DNA of 64,000 nucleotides, taken from Zeugodacus cucurbitae. Its lineage: Eukaryota > Arthropoda > Insecta > Diptera > Tephritidae. Where the stretch lies: NCBI RefSeq assembly GCF_028554725.1, contig NC_071668.1, positions 21,120,501 to 21,184,500 of the forward strand, read 5' to 3'. How positions within the stretch are numbered: the first letter of the stretch is position 1; the number at the start of each line of letters is the position of its first letter. This document shows, piece by piece, positions 12,384 to 25,700 of this stretch. The translations under genes and the position numbers were made by a program. Under the pieces are notes generated by a model that did not search any database, was not told the origin of the DNA, and saw nothing but the letters and a program-made list of their open reading frames with translations.

Positions 12384-12701
12384 GAGCCTTTTCACTCAGC
12401 CAAATTAATTGATCATTTAATATTTTGATTAAGAAACCAGTTTTTGTTTTTCATTAGAAGTTGGTAAGTTTCATCAGCTGATTGCTATTTTTAACAGCGA
12501 CATCTACCGTAGCTTTTTTTAATCAAAAACTTCAGTCAAATTCAAATGTATGTCGTCTTTGTCGCAGAGTTGCATTCATTCTCAAGTCGATTAAAATTAA
12601 ATTTAAAATTAATGTAGATTTTTATTTTGCATGGTAAATCGATCTTAATTAGCGTTTTAATCGAGCAGAGGCCGGTTAATTGATCCTGTGTGAAAAGGCT
12701 A
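12384..12701. mobile_element. MITE, ~318 bp, with AGCCTTTTCACA termini (older copy)
   Basis: It starts AGCCTTTTCACTCAGCC and ends CTGTGTGAAAAGGCTA, an inverted pair. The inside is colinear with the better preserved copy at 58801-59121: AACCAGTTTTTG, AAGTTTCATCAGCTGATTGC, GCGACATCTACCGT and a final TTAATTGATC. There is no coding capacity. Confidence 0.8.
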
Positions 12702-12841
12702 TAGCATAAAACGTCTTCGATTCACCATGTTCGCTATGTTTGAGTTCTCTTCTAATCTAAACTTATCATTTTGTTTTATTACCAGAGTGTGTTTAGTCCA
12801 TAAAGTGATTTAAATATTTTCAAGTTTGATTTATATTTTAT

Positions 12842-12885
12842 TATACCAGTTTATGAGATTTATACCAGTTGTTTGTTCGAAACGC
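12842..12885. repeat. Solitary copy of the ACTGGTATAA satellite motif
   Basis: TTATACCAGTTT, TTATACCAGTTG and GTTTGTTCGAA match the reverse complement of the unit that forms arrays at 17475-18175 and 56120-57380. Other single copies are near 33530-33555 and 38727-38752. Confidence 0.65.
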
Positions 12886-13268
12886 CACTCTTTACGATTT
12901 GACAAATTACAAAAAATTTATAAATATATATTTGAGCTGATGAATATAATGCCTTGGGTAGGATTTTCATTAATATGTTTTCTAGGATAGATTTTCGAGA
13001 AACTAGCATTAGAAAACAATTTTTCATAATTTGGGTTCATATACGACAGTAACATTTGTGAAACACTGTTCATTTGACAGCTGGATGTGTTTACTCTTAA
13101 TTTATATCCCCCATTGAAGTCTGACCATATTAGCTTTCTCATAACTACTACGAAATCACAACTAACCAAAGCTTTCTACAAAGATTCTCACGAATTAATG
13201 ATTTATAAACTCTCCTCTGAAAATTTTAATTTTTCTGTGTGATTATTTCTTAATCAAAAATCATTAAA

Positions 13269-13316
13269 TTTATTAAATACTTAAGTAGAAGACATATAAT
13301 AGTATTCTTATTTATT
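13269..13316 (-). terminator. Polyadenylation signals of the PVF gene
   Basis: On the minus strand AATAAA occurs at 13316-13311 and again at 13274-13269, about 309 and 351 bp after the stop codon TAA (13627-13625). Either would end a short 3' UTR. No transcript evidence is available here. Confidence 0.5.
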
Positions 13317-13624
13317 ATTAAAATATATATTTTTAAACTCATTCGATTTAAGTGGGACACATTTAGTTAATTATTTAATTATTTGTGAATCTTCAATATG
13401 GCTTAACATTTCAGTCGGCGAAAGCAATCTATTATACGCTTAGTCACTATTTAAGTAATCATATGCAATCATAAGTAATACTCGTACAATTGACATTCAA
13501 ATCAAATACCTTAAAGAATACTTAGATTTATATTTACAAAATTTCATTAGAATAAGCGCTTAAACTACATAATTTATATTTAAAACATAATTTTGCTTTA
13601 ACAGTAAATGTTCTTACTAACGCT

Positions 13625-13745
13625 TTAGCCGAAGCCAATATTGTGACGTTTGTGTTTCCTGTTTGAACGTGGACATCGGCCAATTTGTTCATTATAAATG
13701 CCAAAGGAGCAATTTGGTATACTGCATATCCTCTGCGCAATGCAT
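13625..13745 (-). CDS. Pvf: PVF exon 5: basic Cys-containing C-terminus
   Basis: The acceptor is TTTCCAG before 13745. The first base completes Arg725, then 39 codons run to TAA (13627-13625). Cys 726, 732, 737 and 749 lie in a C-x5-C-x4-C-x11-C pattern with NCSFGIYNE..GRCP, resembling the Cys-rich tails of PVF/VEGF-C type ligands. The last 14 residues hold seven Arg, Lys or His (RSNRKHKRH), a plausible heparan-sulphate binding tail (inference). A spurious longer frame in another phase covers the same bases. Confidence 0.88.
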
Positions 13746-16700
13746 CTGGAAAGTGTAGAGTAGAAGAGAATAGATTTTTAGTTAGAGCGGCGGTTTTATT
13801 TTAATTTTTGGAAAAAAAGAGAATATTATTTTTGTTTTAAAAGAGAGACGAAGTCAATCATAAAAGATAATTTGAAGCAATGAACTCGTTTTTAACACCA
13901 ATAACCGAGACTTTTTCCCAGTATTTTAAAGCCGTTTGGCTTTCAGCGCATATTCAGCTGAAGAAAATGGCTTCTGAATAAAGTGCTGAATACCATAATG
14001 CCTGAAAATCTTGGTTTGAAATGCTTTATAAACTAAAGACCCTTTTTTAACGACTATAAGCTTGAATCCGTACTCAGTTTTTCAGAGCTTTTGGCTTACG
14101 CGCTGAATACCAAAACGTCTGGAAACTTGCTACATAAAGATTTATAAAGCAAGCAAACTTCTTTAACAACAATTACCGAGACCCCTTACCAAGCTTTTTC
14201 AATATTTTCAGGCCGTCTGGCTTTCAGCACATATTCAGCTGAAGAGCATGGATTCTGAATAAAGTGCTGAATACAAAAATGCCTGAAAAACTTGTATGGG
14301 AATGCTTTATAAACCAAAGACTCTTTTTTGACGACCATAAATATGTCTTCTTACTCAGTTTTTCAGAGCTTTTGGCTTTCAGCACTTATTCAGAATCATT
14401 ATATTCAGCTTAAATGCTGAATACCATAACCTTTCTTTCCCTTCTTTTGACCCTTTGTTAACAACAATTACTGAGACTTCTTACCAAGCTTTTCAAGCCG
14501 TTTGGCTCCCAGCACATATTTAGCTGAATATAATGACTGCTTAAGAAATCGCTGAATACTATAGCGCCTGGAAAGCTTAACAAACCAACAGACCTTTTTC
14601 AACAACAATAACCTGAAACTCCTTACAAAGCTTTTCAAGCCGTTTGACTCTCAGCACGTATACAGCTGAATATAATGACTGTTGAATGAAGCGCTGAATG
14701 GCAAAGCTTAACAAACAATAACCGAAATTCCTTACCGACCTTTTCAAGTTTTTTGGCTTTCAGCACATATTCAGCTGAATATAATGACTGCTAAATAAAA
14801 CGCTGAATACCAAAGGCCTGAAAAGCTGGGTATGGAAAGTTGTATAAAGTAACCGACTTGTCTTTAACGACAATAATAGAGACTGCTTACAAAACTTTGC
14901 AAGCTTTTAGACTTTGAGCGCTTTTTCAGCTAAATGGAATGACTAAATGACTAAGCGCTGAAGATCACAGTGCTTGAAAAGCTTGATATGAATTAGATTT
15001 ACAAACTAACCGACTAGTCTTTACAAACAATAAACGAGATTTCCTAGAAAGCTTTCAAACTGTTTTGCTTCCAGCACTTATTCAGCGAAATATAATGATT
15101 GCTGAATAAAGCGCTGAATGTCAAAGCGGTTAGAAAGCTTTACAAATCAATCTTCCAGCACTTATTCAGAATACCAGGAAATACCGAAAGTTTTTTTTTT
15201 TAATATACCATAAATATCGTATTCACCTGCGATCATCCATGCCGAAGCCCTCATCACCATTCTTGAAGCGCTGACACGATGCATTGTCGTCTTCACAATC
15301 GCAACGGCAATTGTAGGTGCGTGCAACATTTGATTGTGCTTGCACATCATGATGATGACGTTGCGTTGCTACCGCTCTAATATCCTCCTGGAAGACATCG
15401 AAGTGTATGGGACAACGACAGATTGCCGCTTGACGCTTTTCACTGCCATATGCAAGGTCACTGCTTTCCTCCAGCTGATTTTCGGCATCCAAAGCGACAT
15501 GATGCGAACGCGTGTGTCGCCGGTAAGCGAGATCGGAACGTTTGCCGCGTGCGACGTACTCTGGCGTAGAGCTCTCAGATGGACGATTTTGACATGCACA
15601 TTTCGTGTGATTACGCATCGTCAAGCCTTCGATATGCTGGCGCGAGTTGCTGGAGTTCAGTAAATCTACCTGTAAATAGAATAACAAACAAACAACAAAT
15701 GTAGCAATAGCTTCTATATAAGAGTAGTATATTTGTCTAACTGAATTAATTCTATGAATGACAGACTTATTTATTTTCATAAGCGCTTGGGTTGTTGCTG
15801 TTGCTGTTGTTGCGTGTACTACGTGCATTTGTATGACTATGTAGTTTTAGCGGCTAACAAACTATTCTGCCGAAAAAAAGAAAGATGAAGTCTGAGTAAA
15901 AGCAAATTAAATAAATAAATAAAAGTGCAACGCCCCTACGAGCATTTCTTTCGTCTGAGTCATTCCCATTTTGTTTTGCATGCATTTCTTTTGCCGCACT
16001 CGTTCAGCTTTAGTTTCTTTAGTTTTTGTTGTTTTTCCTTTTTCTTTTTTTTTTTGTTTTTGTTTACATGCCTATTCACCGCGACTGCTTGTTCGTTGCA
16101 GTCAAATTGGTGTTTTTTTATCGCCAAATTTATGGGTCGCTGGTGCCACGATTTGCCGGCAACACACCTCGATTGGGGCACCTTTGCCATAACATACAAC
16201 AAGCAATTGGAGAGAAGTTTATTCAAATGCACATTTGTATTTATGTATTTAAGCGGATTTGTTTGTGACGTTGTTGTTGTTGTTGTTGCTGTTATGTATG
16301 AATGTCTGCTACGCGTATAACTAATTGGGGGATTCTTAGCATACATTTGTATAATAGTATGTGTGTTTATGTGTGTGTGCGCGAGTTCGCCAAGGCGGGA
16401 CCAATGACCCGAAAACCCTGAAGCTTTTTATGTATGTATATCGGCGCCGACGCCAGCTGTCCGTTTTGAAAAAAACAATAAATAAGACAATTTCATATAA
16501 TAAAACAGTTAATTGTGCTGTACTTGCCATTGAAAATTGAACGAAGATAAAATTAAGTTTTTTTTTTAATAAATATTCTCAACTAGCATATGGAAATATT
16601 CTTCGTAAATTGCTTTATAGCTTCATAAATAATTTTGTATAATTTTTATGAAAACTTCTCGTCCAGGAAATGATCGAAAATACTAATAAAAGTTAGTAAT

Positions 16701-19700
16701 AATACGCTTGTCAAAGGACTACGGTGAAACGCTCAACCGATAGTTGAATTTTCTGAACAAAATGTGATTCCAGCTGCTTTAAAGTTAAATCCTAAGCATA
16801 TGTATACTGTAGAGTGTTTTATTTTCTTCCAAAAGAGGGATGTCTGAGGCTAGACTGAACATCAGATTTAATTCTAGGAAAATTAATAATTAATTTAATC
16901 CTAATATTTCACTGACAGTCCAGTCTTTTGTGAGTCGATACGAACTTTATTTTAAAAGTTGAGTTTTCCGCTACAGAGATTGAGGAACTCCCTGTACATG
17001 ACATATGTAAATCTCAATGCGATCAACGCTGTTTGAAGAAAGACGAGAATCATCTAAGCATTTCCTGCTCCAGACCAGCTTTAGAGGAAAAATAGTGGAA
17101 TATTTTTTAAACACAAGTAGACTCAAACTATAATTAAGTCAAATTGGAATCTTTTACTACCGATAAATTATGCATCCGTAAATCCTAAGAAGACATCAAA
17201 GTAGTTATGTATTGCAATTTCCTCCACTTTTTTTTGGTAATCTCAAGTCTTACACAATCACAATCATGAAATAAACTCAGTTAAACTAAAAAAAAAACGA
17301 GAGAAATAATTACAATATATATTTTTCTAGTTCTTTGAAAAAGGTTGCTTTAAACACAAAATATTATGAACGAGTTTTCTTAGTATAAAGTATAAATTAT
17401 ACATTTTCTTTCCTGGTTGGACTCAAAGAAAATACATACAGAGTTATATATGAGTTATATGTATATCACTGACATCAAATTATACCAGGATCGAACGAAA
17501 ACTGGCATAAATCGCATTAACTGGTATAATTATATGAAGAACATTTTTTCTTATCCAAGAAAAGTTGATTATATATATGTCAGGTATATCAAATTATGCC
17601 AGTTTATCGCTTGAATCGAACGAAAACTGGCACAAATTTCATATTTCATGGTATAATGAAATGGAAAATATTTTTCTTATACAAAAAAGTTAATTACATT
17701 TCAATTACAATTAAAATTTATACCAGTTTACCAGGTGAATCAAACGAAAACTGGTACAAATCACATAAACTCGTATAATCAAATGTAAAATATTTTTTCT
17801 TATACAAAAAAGTTAATTACATTTCAATTACAATTAAAAATTATACCAGTTTACCAGGTGAGTCAAACGAAAACTGGTATAAATCACATAAACTGGTATA
17901 ATCAGATACATAATATCTTTTTATATTCAAGAAAAGTTAATTTCACATCTTTTAGAAATTATATATTACTTAAAAATTGCACCAGTTTACCAACTGGATC
18001 GAAGGAAAACTGGTATAAATCGCATAAACTGGTATAATGAAATGGAAAATATTTTTCTTATACCAAAAAGTTAATTACATTTCAATTACAATTAAAAATT
18101 ATACCACTTTACCAGGTGAATCAAACGAAACTGGTATAAGTCACATAAACTGTTATAATTAGTATAATTAAATGTTTTTGTCATACACTCGAATTTACCT
18201 TCCAAAGTAGTGCACAAATTTAACGAGCAGAGAAGTGGCGAATCGAACGCGTCAATTATAATTTTTTTGATTAGAAATAATTAAGTTTTTTGTGCCTTTT
18301 CTACTGTTTTACTACTACCTACTACTTTTATGTTAAATTTCTAAGGATTCCATAGTAACTTATAAGTACAGTTGTATGTTAGCACTCCATTGTAGAGCTG
18401 TTACTGCAGGCATTTGTCGAAAAGCAAAAAAAATATATCATAAAATCAAATGTCTAACTAATGCATTTAGCTTTCAATTTCACTTGCAAAAATAGCTATT
18501 AAAATAGGCAAATTCAAAAAAATAAATCAAGTGTCTTACGTTATAAAAAAAAAAAAAACAACAACAACAAACACACAACCATTTCGCCACAACTAAGGAT
18601 ACGTCATTCGAATAATAACAACGTAAACTTAAAATTTGTCATAAATCGTGTCAAGAAATTTATTTAATTGAAAATGCCGGGCATTATGACATTTATCGCC
18701 CACTTTCTCTGTGCGCATGCGCAATTGCAATTTAGACATAAACAAAAACAAAAAAAAAAAAACACCAACAGCCAGAGCGTATATAAACGTAGCGGCTAAG
18801 GTACGTCGATACCGTTGTATTGCTGTATGCCAATAAATGGCGGCTTCAACGCTTAGCAGCAAATTGATAGTCAATATAATTTGTGGTTGCTGTTTGGTCG
18901 ATTGTCGCTTTGTTCCGAGCGCTTAACGATCAAAATTATTGTTAATTGCTTCTTGCACCAGGCGACACATACATACATATATTGTTGTTGTTGTACTTGT
19001 ATTAATACAACAACACCGTCATATATTTGCTAGGAAATTTATGGCAAAACATTATAAATGCATCGCTGAAATATTGCATATAGATACTAATATAATGGCA
19101 AGGTGTGGTGAGTTTCACTTACATAAAAATATAGCGTCACATTCTCGTACTCTTTGACAGTGCAGATCTGCCCCTTCGATCGACAGCAGCCCGTATCCTC
19201 ACCGCAGCGATACAAAATCGTGTGGGTGGGATAGTATGTTTTTGAAGTGTAGTTAGAGGCGGGGATCACATGCGGCATTGGACGTTCGCATCTGGTGGCG
19301 CTTTTCATGTGATCATAATGAGCGGCTGCCAAATAGCGCATTCCTGAAAATGAAACAAATCAAACGATATTAGATTATTAAATGAAGTTTATAAATAATG
19401 TTTTTTCTATAAATATGCTAATAATGGTTACGGAAGAACTGCAAACTTGAAGCTTCAAATAAAGCAGCTCCGAAGAGTTGTTAACCTCAAAAAGACACTC
19501 AATGGACCAACGAGTTTAAGGTTAAGAGACTGGAACGGGCCTACCAAATCGTAGGGTACATGCTCTTCAATCAAGTTAAAGTTGTAAGTAGCTCGAAGGA
19601 GCAAACTAATCGTTGCAAGATTCTTTCGAATGTTTCAAAAATGAGGTGAAAAGATGTATTATTGAAGCAGGGCTGGAAACAGTTCCTGTTAACAAATATA

Positions 19701-22700
19701 TATGGATGACATAAGCATATCGACTAACAAGCCTAACTAAACCCCGAGGTTGTAGACAATTTCAACTATTCATCATATTGATAATTGCGATCGGTTAAGC
19801 CATACGACTGTGGCATTAGAACACTACCCCCTACACTCAACGATCAACGTACAAGTACAAGAATCACAGAAACACCGATAGGCTCTCGCAGCATATGAAT
19901 AGGTACGACAAGGGGTGGTATAATATCATCGCTTTTATGGAGTCTAGTCGTGGACGAGCTTTTGGAGGAACTAATAGGAAATGGCATACGGTGTCAGGGA
20001 TATGCGGAAGATATCGTAATCATAGCCAGAGGTGAAGTGCAGGTCGCCTCCGAGTGGTGCACCCTGGGTAATGCCAAATGATTTGCGGCCTTCACGGCCT
20101 TACCAACACCTCTTTATTGACGACCTTAGGCACAAATTCAGACAACGAGTAGGAACACCATGTTTGAATTGGTTGAACCCTGGGCTGGTGGGTGCGGCAT
20201 TGTGTCACCTGAGTATGATGTGGTGTCAAACATCAGAAATGGCTGGCGGGTTAATGCCGCCCGTCACGATAGAACCATGATAAGCAAGATGATAAGCGCC
20301 CGGGAATTGGAGATCATCGGAGGAAAGCTTCCAATGTCTCTCCTACCAAGGGACGATATTATCAAAAGGGTACACTTTGTGAGAAGATTTAAAACAGTTC
20401 TGAGCAATAAAAGGGAATGGGAGGACTCATATCGGAGGGATCTAATGCAGCAGATGGTATAGGCGCCGGGATGACGGAGCCATGCCTCAAGCTGTCTTTA
20501 TCCATGGGACAATTCATAAAATGAATTTCCATTTGCAAATCGCCACTTAAGAAGATCGATCCAAATGTGGGTCACCACTTACATTAATGTCAAACGGAAC
20601 AGGCGTGGACGAAACGCGGCTACCCTCTTGCAAATGGTGGTCAAGTCATGATAAGCAGTCTGGGAATCAACTACTATAAGACATTCCCTTACGGTCAAAG
20701 TCTTAATACGGATCTGTACTATCAACAATTGCACCGTCTGCAGGAAGCAATCAGCCTGAAGTGGCCAGCTTTGGCGAACAATAGAGGAATAGTGCTCCAT
20801 CAGGAAAACGTCAGATCCTGTAAATCGAGAGTGACTAACCAGGACCTTCGGGGACTTGGTTGGGAGCTCCTTATATATCCACTTCATAGGAACTGACAAC
20901 AAGTGATTACTAACTGTTTCCGTCCATGGCGAAGAATTCGACTCAAGAGAAATTTATGAAAACGACTGTCTCAGCTATTTGCAAATAGGTATGAAGGCTT
21001 TATGAATGTGATATTATGAATATACCTTCAGTGAGATCGAAACGAATTATAGAATTGAACTGTGATCCTAAATTGGATCATTCTCACTAAAGATAAATAA
21101 AAAACTCCGTTGCATCTGTCGTCAAAGTAAACTCTTTTCGTCGAAGCAATATCAATGTACTATAACCGAGTTGTATACAATTTATTTGATATGTGTCGAT
21201 AAGCAGCCAGCCATTCTATGTGCTAAGCCTGACAAACGCTGTGGCTACCGCTACCGCTACTGTTTGTGCAGCTACCGTATTGATATGCCGCAAGTGCTCC
21301 ATTGCGGAAATTGTACCGTGTCAGTGGATTATTGGCGGGCATCATGGCATGACCGCAACACATAACAACTTTATTATCCCGTAAATTTACGACTTGCCAG
21401 GTGTGGTAAACTATCGAGGCACGAGAATGCGACTACACGTCGTCTACATAGATGTAGGCATGTGAGTTCCTTTCGCACAGTCACCACATTATGCCGACTC
21501 TATGTTATATAGCATACCGTTGTGGCTTGCAGTGTTTATTCTATGCTTCAATGTAGCGAAATCGAGACTTAAAATATTCTGGCCATGCGTCACGACGTCG
21601 CGAAACGTCGCGTTCCGGCTTTTTGTATATGTATGTTTGTTGTAAAGCTTTTGAGTTTGCGGCGGAGGTGTGCATTTCAAATTACGATGTGCCACATGCC
21701 ACACGTCCACTTATTTAACAACACAACCGACACAAGTTTACATACATATGTATTTATTATGGAGCTGTGCGGACCTTTGCATATTTAAGTTTATTCAATT
21801 ATGCTGCGGCTTGCTTTAAACGCTGCTAGAAGCTAGTTGTCAGGCCCCTCGGACTAGTAACAAATGGATTAAAGGCAGCATAGTTTGGGTTCTCTAAAAA
21901 ATAAGTCATTCTGTCTCCCACTTCCCATATCATATAATATAATTGCTCGCCACAACAAAAATCTTTCGGAAAATCTTGTTCTTCGGAGAATTATGTTATG
22001 GGACCCCAAATAAACATTTCGTCCAATAAAACATTCTTGAAATTTAACCCATGAAGTAACATGCTGGGGACGAGTCGGGGGCTCGTCTGTCTTCTCGGAT
22101 GGACTGGTTTAATGGTCTTCTCACGAGCTTGGCACACGTTGGTTAGCAACTAAAACCTTCGCCTACGAGATCCTTTCGGGCCAAGAGTAGCACATAAGAG
22201 GTCGGCGGAACTACTTGCACTCAGAAAGGTTCACCTTTGCCGCTATAGTGGGAGTACTGTCACTAGACACTGCGGAATGGTTATACATGCGATGAGGCTA
22301 GGAATCCTAAGGGACACAAACTGCTTTAGCTGGAGGAAGGCGAGGTGGAAACACGAAGTCATTTCCTCCTAGACTGTCCAGCGTTCGCAAGACTGAGGTT
22401 GAAACATCTCGGTAGCTATATATACTTTTGGCGAACTCAAGGGTTCGCTTTGTACCAAGTTTCATTAAAGATATCTTAATTTTTACGGAAGTCATAGCTT
22501 GCATGGATAGACGGTCGAACGGAGACGACCTGCCAAGTTTCGATCACTAGCAGATTGTTTTAGGCGTGAAGTAAGACCGAATTCAATCCAGATGATTCCG
22601 TCTAACAGCTAGAAGTACCCATATTTCGATTGTTGTAGTGGCAAATATATATCAAGGAACCAGTTTTAGAAATTCTGCCGAGTCTACGGATACTAACCGA

Positions 22701-25700
22701 ACAGAAATTATTCAGACTATGTAGATTTGACTATTTCAGCCAATTCTCATGACATTGGTCCAATATTTTTGAGAAGCTTGGGTGCGAAAAAATCCGTGGA
22801 GATGAAATTTAGAATGTACCAAAGAATCAATATTTGAGATTTATAGAGCTTTTCGAATTACTAATAGTGGAAGCAAATGAAGGAGGAACGACAACTACCT
22901 TCTAGCTTTATAACGACCTCTTTGCGATCCATTCCTGAGCTCATTGGATTCAAATCTAGGGTTAAATTGTTTAGGAAACCATACTCAAGTCAGACGCTGA
23001 AGCTTTAAAAGGTTTAGTTGCGGTTCCAACTAGTGACTGAGTGGAAAAGGAAAGCTCATGCGGCCTTTAAGAGACCTAATGGAGAATTACATTACCTCTT
23101 ATGGTATTTAAAAGTGAGATTTTGGACTGAAATGTAGAAGCAACTGTCTCTGCTGCTTTCGGCCAAAGCTTTTAGTCGTTGAAAGTGAACAAAGAAGATG
23201 AAAGATCGTCGTTTTCTTCTGATATCTTTTATGTCATTTTACGATATTTCCTCAATTAAACGGTCAAAACATGTTGTAAACATTTTCATTGGGATTAAGT
23301 GCAGGCGAGCATTGCCGCCAATTGAAGTAGTTGCTGTCGAATGAGAAATAATTTGATTTACTGCAGGGTTCTGGAACAACAACAAACATGGCAATTTTGC
23401 TGCAACAGCATGCACGAGGACATGCCACATACACAGCGGTACAGTTGTAATATTTATATATGTATGTGGGCAGACACAGGCATGTGTCCATGCATTGCAA
23501 CAAAATGTGCCGTTTTTTATCGCCTCTTACACTTTCTTTCGTTTTTTGTTTTTGTTTTTGTTTCTCGCTCACTTGCTGCAATTGTCTGCCAACTGTGGCA
23601 CACAGCCGCGCTACAGTCTGACTATTTATTGCCGCTGCGCGTATAGTATATCAGTATATTGCCGTTAGTGCTGGTTGCTGCATGCCACAAGGGCAAATTA
23701 TTGACTTCTTTGTTTGGTACTTGCTTGTTGCAGCGCTAATTCCGAGCAATTGAAAACTAGTGTCCGCAAAGTTCTACACACGCGCATACACACATACCAT
23801 TCGTTTGTTGTTGCATGCCACAAATGTACATAAACCGTTGCATGCCCACAAGTTGCGATTGCGATTGGCCGCCAGTGCCAATTGTGGAGTGCGTTCATCT
23901 GTAGGACGCTCAACGACGACGACGACTCAAGTTCAGTGGCGCTTAAGTGAACGATTTGAACAAAGTGTTTTGCATGCCATGGCAACGGGGCATGGTAGAG
24001 CAGCAGTTGGTAGCATTGCACTTAAATATTTTATAGCTCATCGTTTAATATGCGCATGCATATAAACACACATTGACACACATACACATATGTATTTTGT
24101 TGCAAGCGCCTACGCGCAATGTAAATGAAATGTGGCATGTAGCACAAGTGTTGCAAAGGCTACATAGTAGGCACACATACATATCTTTGCACTGTAAATA
24201 TTTATGCAAATGTATGTACGTGTGTGTATGTGTTTCGCTCGAAACTTTATTAGCGCCAGCAGAAATGTCGATAAAATTCGCCAGACGCTCATTGAAATGC
24301 ATAACCATAAAATCGCAACATATTTAACGTTGAAATCGATTAATGTGGAATTTCAAAGAAATTTTCATTTCATCTGCTCTGTGTGCGCACACATGCGTGC
24401 AAATAAATATAGATGCATACAAATAAATACGAAAAAAAGTGAAAAAAAAATAATTTATTTTCATACATTTTAGCTCGTAAAAAGTTGAAGAACACTTTCG
24501 CACAAATTGGCCATGGTAAAAATATTGCTTTGGCTTGCCTTTCAATTTCGTTGAAAATCATCATTTCGACATACAAATGTACACATTGCAAACAATGTGA
24601 GTTTTTGACTGCCACAGAATGTTATTTGCGCTTCAATTTATTGCCTTGAAAGTGCAGGAGTCACTTAATTTTTGCCATAATATTTTCACTTTCCAACACT
24701 AAAATCATTAAATTAGTTAGGTTGATGCGCAGCAAAATAGGCTTTATACTTAGTCAAAGCTTTCGTTGAATTTTCTTCAGACAATCAAAATAATTTAAAT
24801 CAATGGTCAAAAGGAACCGTATATCTGGTCGTTAGAGGGTTAATGTTATTTCTAAAGTATTATGTAAAACAAGATCCAACTACAACTTTGCTTCCGCCGT
24901 TTTCCAATAGATGTCTCTAGGGTCAAGCACTGGTCGATTAAATCGATTAAATCGTTTTATATCGATCTTGGACATTGTGTTAACATTAACCCAAGAAAAT
25001 ATTTTTGTAGAGATCTGTTTGCAGGCCCAACTTATTCTCAACTGAAAATGTCACTTTTTGAGCCGAATTCTCGACAATTGCACGGAATACGCATGCTGCC
25101 AGAAAGATGGTTAAAAGTAGTAGCTAGCGACGGCCACAGAGATTGCCATTATGTTTTAAAAATTACTTCAGCCAAGTGACCGCCGCTCAATTCCATAAAT
25201 TCCAGTCGAACTGTTTGGGGGCGTATGCCAGCAATAAAAGTTGTTGCGGAGTAAGTCTGTTTATTTTGAAATGGATGTCAAAGCAAACAGAGTATAAATC
25301 AAGTAACAGCTGTCAAAAAGACTAACTCCGAAAAAAGTATTGCTTCATTGGAAATGACACTTCAATCTCGCTTCACTCGATATCAAAGTAATTTCGATCT
25401 GCTTTCAAATTAGTCAAAGAAAAAGGTTTTCCATTCCTTTTTTGGTCCGAAAATATTAGGTTGGCAAATATCTCCCTCAAAAAAAAACCTTCTGGACCGG
25501 ATCAACGCCAGCGATATGCTGCTGAAACGGAACGAACTCGACCCATTTTTGAAGCGGATGGTGACTGGCGACGAAAAATGGAAAACATACGACAATATCA
25601 AGCGAAAAAGTTCGTGATCGAAGGCCGGTGAATCGGCGCAAACTGTGGCCAAGCCGGAATTGACGGCCAGGAAGGTTTTGCTGTGTGTTTGGTGGAATTG

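Noticed and set aside
15925..16346. Frames of about 130 codons on both strands in PVF intron 3
   Set aside because: They arise from TTTTTC and GTT runs, have no domain and lie between confirmed exons of the PVF gene.
17475..18175. Possible CRISPR-like array
   Set aside because: Units are diverged along their whole length and not made of constant repeats with variable spacers. The genome is eukaryotic. It is a satellite.
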